Shown in pieces: positions 39,906 to 47,774 of a stretch of 64,000 nt of DNA. Numbering within the stretch: position 1 is the first letter of the stretch; each line of letters starts with the position of its first letter. This DNA is from CAZTVF01 sp964616985 (GTDB taxonomy: Bacteria > Planctomycetota > Phycisphaerae > SM23-33), in assembly GCA_964616985.1 (NCBI GenBank), contig CAZTVF010000007.1, forward strand, positions 1-64,000, in the 5' to 3' direction. The position numbers and the translations under genes were made by a program. The notes below the pieces were generated by a model. That model was not told where the DNA came from and made no database searches. It was given only the letters and a program-made list of their open reading frames with translations.

Positions 39906-41630
39906 ATGATGCAGTTCAAAACAATACCCCTGGTCTTGGTCACCGCGGTTATCCTTGCGGCCGCACCCGCCCGTTCGCAGACGACCGTGCCCGCCGCCTC
40001 GCCGGCCGCCGGCGGCCCGACGCTCAAGACTACCGCCAATGACGCCTTCAACAAGTTCTTCATCGCGCAGATCAATCCCCTGTGGTCGCCGGGGTATAAC
40101 GACTTTGTCGACCCCAAACTCGAGTGGAAGGTCATCAACGCCGAAGTCGCCAAGGCCACCGACCCCGTCGAACGCAAGCGCCGCGAAGACCTCGTCGCCT
40201 TCTGGAAGGCCATCATCCGCATCCACGACCACGGCATGAATTCCGTCCGCCCCGCCTCCTTCGAATCCAAGAGCCGCATGTTCCTGCTGGGCGGCAAGTT
40301 CCCCCGCATGGGCGCGTCGCTCGACTTCGACCTCGTCCCCTACCGCCGCTACCTCATGCAGGAAGAGCTGCCCGACTGGGCCGCCCGCCTGAAGTTCGTC
40401 GTTGCGGGCATTCTCGCCGGCGACGGCGACCGCGACGCCATGGCCTTGCTCGCCAAGGCGGCCGCCATCGAGTACGCCCGGGTGTACCAGCCTCGCACGG
40501 CCGACGAGTGGAGCTTCTTCGAGTCGCAGCTGGGCGCCCGCACCGAAAAGGCCCTGCCCCTGTGGAAGGAGCAGATGGAGGGCAAGGACGACAACCTGCG
40601 CCTCTGGGCCACGCGAAACGTCGCAGCCATTCCCTCCGCCCAGGCCACGCAGCTGCTGCAGGACCGCCTCAAGGACCCGACCTACGCCATCCGCCGCGCC
40701 GCCGCCGTCGCCCTCATGGACCGCGAGGTCAAGGACTGCACCTCCGTCCTGATGGAGGTCGTCCTCAAGGAGATGAGCGACACGCCCCGCATGGCCGTCA
40801 CCGTGGCGCCCCTGTGCATCAAGCTCGACCAGTGGAAGGTGCCCAACATTCCCTGGAGCAAGCTCGAGTACCACCTCAATGAGAAGATCCGTGCCGACAA
40901 CCAGTCGTACAGCTCCGCCATCACGCTGGCCGGGCAGTGCATCCAGGCCGGGCGGACGAAGCTGGCCGTGCCGTTCCTGGTCGGCTCGCTGAAGTCCGCG
41001 CGGGGCGGCGACATCGGCCCCGACAACAAGTGGGCCTGGCAGGCCGCCAACACCCTCTTCCGCGCCGGCCGCGGCGAGGCCCTGCCCCTGGTAACCAAGT
41101 ACTTTGAAGCCGGCGGCGGCGAGTGGGCCGTCACGGCGGATATCCTCCGCTCCATGGGCGAGTATCTCCGCCTCGGCAAGGCCACGCCCGAGGAACGCCA
41201 GGCCATCCTCGACATGGCCGCCAAGACCTTCGCCCGCCGCAACAAGCTTCTGGGCGACTACTGCGGCCAAGGTTTCGAGGCCCTGGGCGACATGGGCGGC
41301 GTCGTCCGCGTCCGCATGAAGGACGGCCGCCCGGAGACCTACGAGCTCGTCCCGCTGGTCTACACTGAGAAGTACGGCATCAACCCATTGTTCGCCATGG
41401 ATTCGATCCTCAAGGCGAAGGTGAACTCGCTTGTCGCCTCGGCCGCCCAGGACAACATCACGCTGCCGCCGAAGTTCGTGGCGGAGTATAAGGAAACGCA
41501 GTTCGCGATGCTCCGCGCCCTGGCCGCCGGCCCGGCCGCCACCAAGCCCGCCAACGATGCCGCCGCCGAGATCCAGGTCTTCGCCCGCGAGGCCCTCGAC
41601 GCCCTGGAGGCCAGCGACTGGGGCAACTGA
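39906..41630 (+). CDS. Secreted HEAT-repeat-like protein
   Basis: A 574-residue exported protein with a signal peptide (MMQFKTIPLVLVTAVILAAAPARS). The body is helical with HEAT/PBS-lyase-like repeats: LRLWATRNVAAIPSAQATQL, then LKDPTYAIRRAAAVALMDRE, and further repeats with AITLAGQCIQAGRTKLAVPF. Such proteins act as scaffolds; no enzyme motif is seen. The ATG at 39906 follows GGAG; the next ATG (39909) is equally possible. It stands 34 bases before the yihY-like gene and may be co-transcribed with it. Confidence 0.78.
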   Translation: MMQFKTIPLVLVTAVILAAAPARSQTTVPAASPAAGGPTLKTTANDAFNKFFIAQINPLWSPGYNDFVDPKLEWKVINAEVAKATDPVERKRREDLVAFWKAIIRIHDHGMNSVRPASFESKSRMFLLGGKFPRMGASLDFDLVPYRRYLMQEELPDWAARLKFVVAGILAGDGDRDAMALLAKAAAIEYARVYQPRTADEWSFFESQLGARTEKALPLWKEQMEGKDDNLRLWATRNVAAIPSAQATQLLQDRLKDPTYAIRRAAAVALMDREVKDCTSVLMEVVLKEMSDTPRMAVTVAPLCIKLDQWKVPNIPWSKLEYHLNEKIRADNQSYSSAITLAGQCIQAGRTKLAVPFLVGSLKSARGGDIGPDNKWAWQAANTLFRAGRGEALPLVTKYFEAGGGEWAVTADILRSMGEYLRLGKATPEERQAILDMAAKTFARRNKLLGDYCGQGFEALGDMGGVVRVRMKDGRPETYELVPLVYTEKYGINPLFAMDSILKAKVNSLVASAAQDNITLPPKFVAEYKETQFAMLRALAAGPAATKPANDAAAEIQVFAREALDALEASDWGN

Positions 41631-41664
41631 CCGAATAGAATGACTCGGGGAGGAAAGGCCCTTC

Positions 41665-42546
41665 ATGGGAGCGCGCTCGGCATGGGCAGTGGCGAAAAAC
41701 GCCGCCAAAGGTTTCGCTGACCACCAGGTGATGACGCTGTCGGCGGCGCTGTCCTTCTACACAGTCCTGTCCCTGCCGCCGCTGATGGCCCTGGCGATCG
41801 GCATCGCGGCCCTCTTCTCCAGCCAGCCCGAGGCCGCCTACGGCCTGCAGGTCCAACTACAGCAGCTTCTGCCGCCGGGCGTGGCCGGCGTGCTCATCGA
41901 CGCCGTGGAAAACGCCTCCCGCTATATCCGCAACCGATGGACCCTGGCTGTCGGCATCGGCGTGCTGGCCCTGGCGGCGACGACCGTCTTCGTGCAGTTG
42001 CAGGGCTCCCTCAACACCATCTGGCAGGTCCGCTCAAAACCTTCGGCCGCCATTGCGAGCTTCCTTCGCGCCCGCGTCCTGAGCTTCGTCATGGTCCTGG
42101 CCGTGGGCGTGCTGCTGCTGGCATCCATGGTGCTGACCGCGGCCTTGGCATTCTTCTACCAGCAGCTCGCGCGCCTCGACGCGGGAACCTACCACTGGTG
42201 GCAATACACGCAGCTGGCGGTTTCCATCGTCGCGGCCGCGGGCCTCTTCGCGGTGATCTTCGTGCTGCTGCCCGACGTCCGCGTGCCATGGCGCGCCGCC
42301 TGGCCGGTGGCGGTCACGACGTCGCTGCTCTTCGCCGTGGGCCGCTGGCTGATGGCCCTGTACCTGGAACACACGCTGATCACCACCGCCTTCGGTGCGG
42401 CGGGGTCCGTGATCATCATCCTGCTGTGGGTGTACTACTCGAGCATCATCTTCCTGGGCGGGGCCGAACTGGTCCGCGCCTACGCCGACCACCTCGGCCT
42501 GGACACACCGCCCGACCGCCACGCCGTCCGCGTGTACTGCGCGTGA
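41665..42546 (+). CDS. YihY/BrkB-family membrane protein
   Basis: A 293-residue inner-membrane protein of the YihY (formerly mis-called ribonuclease BN) family, with six predicted helices and the family opening LSAALSFYTVLSLPPLMAL, the segment TTVFVQLQGSLNTIWQV, and FGAAGSVIIILLWVYYSSIIFLGGAE in the last two helices. Function is not established; a transporter role is likely. GAGGAAAGG lies 9-10 bases before the ATG. TAGAATGACTC...GGGGAGGA upstream resembles the leader of the first gene at 96-120, which may reflect a shared promoter type. Confidence 0.88.
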   Translation: MGARSAWAVAKNAAKGFADHQVMTLSAALSFYTVLSLPPLMALAIGIAALFSSQPEAAYGLQVQLQQLLPPGVAGVLIDAVENASRYIRNRWTLAVGIGVLALAATTVFVQLQGSLNTIWQVRSKPSAAIASFLRARVLSFVMVLAVGVLLLASMVLTAALAFFYQQLARLDAGTYHWWQYTQLAVSIVAAAGLFAVIFVLLPDVRVPWRAAWPVAVTTSLLFAVGRWLMALYLEHTLITTAFGAAGSVIIILLWVYYSSIIFLGGAELVRAYADHLGLDTPPDRHAVRVYCA

Positions 42547-42566
42547 GGGTGGCGGCCTTCCTGCCT
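42547..42566. repeat. GGGTGGCGGCCTTCC repeat arm
   Basis: One arm of the GGTGGCGGCC family also seen at 31117 and 39791, directly after the yihY-like gene. Confidence 0.45.
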
Positions 42567-42684
42567 CCGGCAGGCAAGCCCAGGACGGCATCAAAGCGAA
42601 ACGCCGGCACCCTTTCGAGCGCCGGCGTTGTCTTTGCATTCACTGCTTACTGGCTACTGCTTACTGCCTACCGCTTACTTGCTA

Positions 42685-44268
42685 TTACTTCTTCACCGCG
42701 GCGGCGGCCTGCTTGGCCCGCTTGTCGGCGGCCTTGTCGGCCGCGGCAGCGTTGCGGCGGGCGGCGGCGGCATTTCGCTTCATCTCTTCCACCGTCTTGG
42801 TGTGCAGGCGGGCGGCGCCCTTCCAGGTCTTGGTGCCCAGGTAGAGGCCCTTGCGCTTGGCAACGGCGAGGCGCTTGCGGGCGTCGGGGATCGAATCGGC
42901 GTACTGCGGCAGCCACTTCGCCTGGGCCACCAGCATCTCGTCGGTCATCTGCGAGATTTCCTCCGGGTCGCACACGGCCCCGGTCAGCGGGTCCATCATC
43001 ATCGCCTGCTTGAGGAGATCGACGTCGCCATGCACCGCCGCCTCGACGGCCAGGCGCTGCACGTTGATCGACACGTTGCACACGGCCGCACAGCCCAGCG
43101 GCAGGTCGCCCACCTGCGGAATCGACACGCCGTTGCGGTCGACGTAGCCGGGCACTTCCACGATCGCGTCCTTGGGCAGGTTGGTGATGCAGTCGTTGTT
43201 CACCACGTTGAAGTGCCCGCGATAGACGCGCCCGGTCTCGATGCCTTCGATGATGTAGCTGCCATGCTCATGCCCGCGGTTCTCGGGGGCGATGGGCTTG
43301 TCGGTGGCCGACAGCCAGCTCTTGAAGTCGGTCTTGAACCAGTTGCGGCCTTCGGTGCAGACGCGGAGGTAGCCGCCCGTTTCGCCGTTGATCCAGCTGG
43401 AGAGGTCGATCCACTTGGTGATGTCCTTGGCCCGCTTGCGGTACCAGGGCACGTATTCCGACAGGTGCCCGTTGGACTCGGTGGAGTAGTAGCCGAATCG
43501 CTTGAGCATGTCGATGCGGACCTTCTCGGTCTTGGACATCCAGGGGTGCTTCAGGAAGCCCTCGAGCAGGCGGTCGCACCAGTCTTCTCCCTTGTAAAGC
43601 ACCTGCACGTACCACGTCTGGTGGTTGATGCCCGCGCAGATGATGTCCACTTCCTTGGGGGTGATGTTGACGTAGCCCTTGTCCTCGGGCTTCTTGCCGT
43701 CGTTGACCAGCAGCTTGATCACCTCGGTGATCTGCCAGTGGCCGCCCATGACGCCGTGGCACAGGCCGATCGTGGGGACGCCGCCGAAGTGGTTGGCCGC
43801 CCACGTGTTCATCGCGTTGGGGTTGGCGTAGTTGAGGAACAGCGCGTTGTCCGACGCCACCTCGCGGATGTCCTTGCAGAAATCCAGGATCGTCGAGACG
43901 TTCCGCTGCCCGTACATGATGCCGCCGGCGCACAGCGTGTCGCCCACGCACTGGTCCACGCCGTACTTCAGCGGGATGTCCACGTCGGTGGCGAAGCCTT
44001 CCAGCCCGCCCACGCGGACGCAGCTGATGACGTAATCGGCGCCTTCCAATGCCTTGCGGCGGTTGGTGGTGGCCACGATCTTCGCCGGCAGCTTGTTGAC
44101 GCGGATGTCCTTCTGGCACAGCTGGACGACCATGTTCAAGTTGCGATCGTTGATGTCCACCATGGCGAACTCGGTATCGCGAAACTCCGGCACGGACAGC
44201 AGGTCGCGGAACAGACCGCGCGTAAAGCCGACGCTGCCGGCCCCGATGAATGCTACTTTCATGGCCAC
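42685..44268 (-). CDS. Glycoside hydrolase family 4 (alpha-galactosidase/alpha-glucosidase type)
   Basis: NAD- and metal-dependent glycosidase of family GH4, which cleaves alpha- (and some beta-) linked glycosides by a redox mechanism. The 527-residue protein begins with the dinucleotide fold KVAFIGAGSVGFTRGLFRDLL and EFAMVDINDRNLN. Metal-site landmarks are NYANPNAMNTWA, GLCHGVMGGHWQ (Cys and His ligands) and GINHQTWY. The C-terminal 30 residues are alanine/lysine-rich, a likely disordered tail. The GTG at 44268 is favoured over the ATG two codons on because AGGAG is 6 bases before it. Specificity between alpha-galactosidase and others cannot be told from sequence. Confidence 0.92.
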   Translation of the reverse strand: MAMKVAFIGAGSVGFTRGLFRDLLSVPEFRDTEFAMVDINDRNLNMVVQLCQKDIRVNKLPAKIVATTNRRKALEGADYVISCVRVGGLEGFATDVDIPLKYGVDQCVGDTLCAGGIMYGQRNVSTILDFCKDIREVASDNALFLNYANPNAMNTWAANHFGGVPTIGLCHGVMGGHWQITEVIKLLVNDGKKPEDKGYVNITPKEVDIICAGINHQTWYVQVLYKGEDWCDRLLEGFLKHPWMSKTEKVRIDMLKRFGYYSTESNGHLSEYVPWYRKRAKDITKWIDLSSWINGETGGYLRVCTEGRNWFKTDFKSWLSATDKPIAPENRGHEHGSYIIEGIETGRVYRGHFNVVNNDCITNLPKDAIVEVPGYVDRNGVSIPQVGDLPLGCAAVCNVSINVQRLAVEAAVHGDVDLLKQAMMMDPLTGAVCDPEEISQMTDEMLVAQAKWLPQYADSIPDARKRLAVAKRKGLYLGTKTWKGAARLHTKTVEEMKRNAAAARRNAAAADKAADKRAKQAAAAVKK

Positions 44269-44827
44269 GTGATTCTCCTGTTAATGCCCGCGCCCTGGGG
44301 GCGGGGCTTATGACTTGAACACGCTCATCCTCTTCCGGAGCCGGGGTTTTATACCCCTGCCGCCCGCGGTGCAAGCGAAATTCGCCCCTGCAGCTTAGCC
44401 AGGTGCGTTCGCCCAATGCTGCCCTCCCGCCTCCGCCCCGGCTTGTCCGGGCGGGGCGACGATTGGCCACTACGAGGCAGTCTCCGTTTCTTCCGCCCCC
44501 GCCGCCCTTGTGGCGGCGCTGTAGTGGCCAATCAGAGCTCGGCCGGGACATGCCCGGCCGGGGCGGGCAGCAGGAAAACGTTGGGGTAGTGGTCAATCAG
44601 CGCTCGGCCGGGGCAAGCCCGGCCGGGGCGAAGAGCCGTAACCGCCACGATAGACCGAATGCACCCAGCTTACCCAGACGGCACAGACGGAAAAATACTC
44701 AAACCGTTACTAAACCGCACCTCTTGCCCAGTCGATACGGATTGCAGGCATGCACCTATCGGAGCAGGTGCATCGGTTCGGCTCGCCGGCCCGACGCGGT
44801 GGCCGGGAAAATAGAAGAGGAACGACC
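44269..44827. other. Repeat-filled gap between GH4 and PEP-CTERM genes
   Basis: About 560 bases with no convincing gene. The middle is taken up by three related elements, described separately (44430-44632). The last 180 bases hold no clear promoter. Confidence 0.65.
44430..44632. repeat. Three copies of a GGCCGGGGC / TAGTGGCCAATC repeat
   Basis: GATTGGCCACTAC (44461-44473) is the exact complement of GTAGTGGCCAATC (44521-44533), and a third, slightly changed arm GTAGTGGTCAATCAG starts near 44588. Each is joined to a GC hairpin of the form CGGCCGGGGCAAGCCCGG. Confidence 0.8.
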
Positions 44828-45493
44828 ATGCGGAACATGATGATTCTGGTTGCGATGATTATCTTGGCGTCGGCGGCAGGCGTGTCGAACGCGACCGTCA
44901 TCAACTACACCACCTCCACGCCGGTCCCCATGACGACCACGGACTGGACGTCTTCCCTGGCGTTCCAACAGTTCAACCCGGCCTTGGGCACGCTCAACAG
45001 CGTGAAGATATCCTTGTCCGCCTCGATGCAGACCGTCTTGACCGTCACCAACAGTGCGTCGAGCCTCTCGAGCGGAACGGCCAAGACCGAAATTGAGTTC
45101 ACCGTGCAGGACACGGGCCTGCACCTGCTGGCCCCGGAGATTGACCTCATCAGTCCCGCCTATGGGTACAACCTGCCGCCAGGGGGCGTGACCACCTCGG
45201 GCATGCTGACAAAGAACGGATCGGACGAGCAGACCTACACGCTGGCGGCCATCCTGTCGGAGTTCACCGGCACGGGCTCGGTCTTCCTTGCCGCCTCGAC
45301 GTTCACGCAGACGTTGCTGGCCAACACGGGCGGCAACACCGCCGCCGACCAGGTCACCACGGCCAGCCTTACCGGCGATGTCGTCTACGATTACACACCC
45401 GCCTCCGTGCCCGAGCCCGCCACCCTCTCGCTCTTATGTGCCGGCATCTTCGCCCTCGCCGCCCGTCGCCGCCGGACGCGCGGCGCAATCTGA
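44828..45493 (+). CDS. PEP-CTERM secreted protein (choice-of-anchor E-like)
   Basis: A 221-residue exported protein. Residues 1-21 form a signal peptide (MRNMMILVAMIILASAAGVS). The central part, with FQQFNPALGTLNSVKISLSA and LTVTNSASSLSSGT, matches the choice-of-anchor E pattern of short beta-sandwich proteins. The C-terminus VPEPATLSLLCAGIFALAARR has the PEP-CTERM sorting signal: VPEP, a hydrophobic helix, and an arginine cluster, cleaved by an exosortase. AGGAACGACC precedes the ATG. No exosortase is in the window. Confidence 0.88.
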   Translation: MRNMMILVAMIILASAAGVSNATVINYTTSTPVPMTTTDWTSSLAFQQFNPALGTLNSVKISLSASMQTVLTVTNSASSLSSGTAKTEIEFTVQDTGLHLLAPEIDLISPAYGYNLPPGGVTTSGMLTKNGSDEQTYTLAAILSEFTGTGSVFLAASTFTQTLLANTGGNTAADQVTTASLTGDVVYDYTPASVPEPATLSLLCAGIFALAARRRRTRGAI

Positions 45494-45530
45494 AGGCGGA
45501 ACAGCCTCATCGCCTTCGCCAATCGACGAC

Positions 45531-45588
45531 GGTGCCATCCCCAAACTCGTTTGGGGGTGAGAACAGTCGCCGGCTCCGACTGCGTCGA
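45531..45588. repeat. 55-base dispersed element with CCCCAAAC hairpin, copy 1
   Basis: GGTGCCATCCCCAAACTCGT ... TTTGGGGGTGAGAACAGTC continuing to ACTGCGTC. About 90% identical to 52411-52468. The stem is CCCCAAAC/GTTTGGGG. It lies between the PEP-CTERM gene and the tmk promoter. Confidence 0.75.
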
Positions 45589-45602
45589 TCGTTCACCCCG
45601 GC

Positions 45603-45631
45603 TTGCATAATCCGGCGGGGGTGACGATACT
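45603..45631 (+). promoter_or_regulatory. Promoter of tmk with near-leaderless start
   Basis: TTGCAT (45603-45608), 17 bases, GATACT (45626-45631). The transcription start should be at 45638 or so, 3 bases before the ATG at 45641, and no Shine-Dalgarno site is present. Confidence 0.55.
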
Positions 45632-45640
45632 CTGTCATTC

Positions 45641-46279
45641 ATGAGCGAATGGACGGACAAGCTGAGCGGGCGGTTCATCGTTCTCGACGGGCCCGATGGC
45701 ACCGGCAAGAGCACGCAGGTGGCGCGCCTCGCCGACCACCTCGGCGGCCGGGGCGTGAAGGTCTGTACGGTGAGAGACCCCGGCGGCACGGCCATCGGGG
45801 ACAAGATCCGCGAGATCCTGCTGGACAAGGCCCACGACGAGATGTGCGTCGAGTGCGAGACGATGCTCTACATGGCCAGCCGGGCGCAGCTGGTGTCACA
45901 GATCATCCGCCCCGCCCTGCAGCGTGGCGAGTGCGTCGTCAGCGACCGCTACATCTCCAGCACGCTGGCCTACCAGGGCGCCGGCGGCGTCGATACCGAA
46001 GCGGTCCGCCGCGTGGCCGACGTGGCCGTTGGCGGCCTGTGGCCGCACCTGACGATCGTGCTCGATATCGCGGCCGAGGTGGGCCTCACCCGCCTCAAGG
46101 GCGCCCCGGACCGCATGGAATCGAAGGCGCTGGATTTTCACCGCCGCGTCCGCGAGCTGTTCGTGCAGCAGGCCCGCCAATCGCCCAAGACGTTCGCCAT
46201 CGTCGACGCCTCCGGCGACGTGCAGCAGGTGCACGCCCGCGTGGTAGCGACGGTGGATGGCTGGACGTGGCAGGAATGA
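45641..46279 (+). CDS. tmk: Thymidylate kinase
   Basis: Phosphorylates dTMP to dTDP. The 212-residue protein has Walker A GPDGTGKSTQ (17-26), the dTMP-binding DRYISSTLAYQGAG, and DPGGTAIGDKIREILL. The ATG lies 9 bases after the -10 box at 45626. It is followed 144 bases later by holB, a neighbour often seen with tmk in bacteria. Secure. Confidence 0.96.
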   Translation: MSEWTDKLSGRFIVLDGPDGTGKSTQVARLADHLGGRGVKVCTVRDPGGTAIGDKIREILLDKAHDEMCVECETMLYMASRAQLVSQIIRPALQRGECVVSDRYISSTLAYQGAGGVDTEAVRRVADVAVGGLWPHLTIVLDIAAEVGLTRLKGAPDRMESKALDFHRRVRELFVQQARQSPKTFAIVDASGDVQQVHARVVATVDGWTWQE

Positions 46280-46330
46280 CGCCATGGGTCGGCGAACTCC
46301 GGCCTGGCCTCGGGCGAATCGCCAAGGCCG

Positions 46331-46354
46331 AACAGCGCCGAACGGACAAGCCGC
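46331..46354. repeat. Fragment of the GGCTTGCCGTTCGG repeat
   Basis: ACAGCGCCGAACGGACAAGC matches the right arm of the inverted repeat at 14922-14996 apart from one inserted base. Confidence 0.5.
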
Positions 46355-46422
46355 GGCCGAGACCCTGAGCAGCTTCTTTCGGCGGCTTGAGAAGGCCGTT
46401 GTGCAGGAATGAACCAGAGAGC

Positions 46423-47580
46423 ATGATTCAGCTTTTGGACATTGTCGGACAGGATGCCGCCGTCTCCCGCCTGGAGCGGGCGATGGCGTCGTCGCGCCTG
46501 CCGCACGCGTTCATCTTTGCCGGGCCGCGGGGCGTGGGGAGGCGGACAACGGCGGTCGCCCTGGCGGCGGCGCTGCTGTGCGAGAAGCCCCAGCGGCGGG
46601 CGAAGAAGCCCTCGGAAATGCCCGATCTGCCCGAGGACACGATGCTCCGCCAGGCGTGCGGCCAGTGCGAGGACTGCCGCATGATGGCCGCAGGCTCGCA
46701 CCCCGACTTCCAGCTGGTGTACAAGGAGCTCGCCGCCTTCCACGAAGACCAGTCCGTCCGCAACCGCGTGATGCAGGAGATGGGCATCGAGGTCATCCGC
46801 AGCTTCCTGATCGCCCCGGCGTACCGCGCCGCCTCGCGGGCCCGTGGCAAGATCTTCGTCGTGCAGGAGGCCGAGCTGATGAGCACCCCGGCCCAGAACT
46901 CGCTGCTCAAAACGCTGGAGGAACCCCCCGCGGGCGTCACCATCATCCTCCTGTGCGAACGCGCGGAGGAACTGCTGCCCACCACGCTGAGCCGCTCGGC
47001 CCTGATCCGCTTCGGCCCCCTGCCTCGCGATTTCGTCCAGGCGAGGCTGCTGGCTGAGGGCGTGGCCGCCAGCGAGGCCGCCTTCTGGGCACAGTTCACC
47101 GAGGGCTCGCTGGGGCAAGCGTCGCGCCTGGCGAAGAAGGGCATGTACAGCGTGAAGGTGGAACTCATCGACCGCCTGGCCGCCCTGCCGCCGACGGGCG
47201 ACGCCGAACTGGGCGACTTCCTCATCAAGACCTCCGACGCCCTGGGCGAGATCGCCATGAAAGAGGCCAAGGAGAAGGGTGGCGCGGAGCTGTCCAAGAA
47301 CCTCGCCTCGCGACAGGCGGTGGCGATGATGCTGCTGTTCATGGCCAGCGCCTACCGCGACGCCCTGCACGTCAAATGCGGGCGGGGGGCAGACCTGCGC
47401 CACGCCGACCAGGCCGATGCCATCGCCGCCATCGCGGCGAAGTTTGAGCACGAGCAGCTGGCCGAGATCATCGAGCAGCTCTCCGAATACGAAACGCTGC
47501 TGTGGCGCAACGTCAACGCCAAGATCGTCTGGGACAACGTCGCCATCACCTGCGCCTGCGCCGCGCCGCTGAGACTATAG
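46423..47580 (+). CDS. holB: DNA polymerase III delta-prime subunit
   Basis: Clamp-loader subunit of the replicase. The 385-residue protein has the AAA+ N-terminal IVGQDAAVSRL, a Walker A-like AGPRGVGRRTTA in which the lysine is replaced by arginine, as expected for a non-hydrolysing delta-prime, then a zinc module (CEKPQ...ACGQCEDC), and NSLLKTLEEPPAGV with the LLCERAEELLPTTLSRS end of the AAA+ domain. The ATG at 46423 aligns with the family start; no strong ribosome site. It follows tmk. Confidence 0.9.
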   Translation: MIQLLDIVGQDAAVSRLERAMASSRLPHAFIFAGPRGVGRRTTAVALAAALLCEKPQRRAKKPSEMPDLPEDTMLRQACGQCEDCRMMAAGSHPDFQLVYKELAAFHEDQSVRNRVMQEMGIEVIRSFLIAPAYRAASRARGKIFVVQEAELMSTPAQNSLLKTLEEPPAGVTIILLCERAEELLPTTLSRSALIRFGPLPRDFVQARLLAEGVAASEAAFWAQFTEGSLGQASRLAKKGMYSVKVELIDRLAALPPTGDAELGDFLIKTSDALGEIAMKEAKEKGGAELSKNLASRQAVAMMLLFMASAYRDALHVKCGRGADLRHADQADAIAAIAAKFEHEQLAEIIEQLSEYETLLWRNVNAKIVWDNVAITCACAAPLRL

Positions 47581-47774
47581 GAATGTAGTCCACCCGTTGC
47601 ATGTTTGCACGAAGAGGAGAGAGTTCGAAACGCGGGGGTGGGGACGATGCCGGGGGCGCCGGTCCATTCGGTGATGGGGACCGACGCACGCAGTGCGTCG
47701 GCGTTGGGAATCGCGTTGATTTGGGGCGGGGCATCTCTTAAAGTGTCCGTTTCCCCAAAGGACAACCACCCGGA

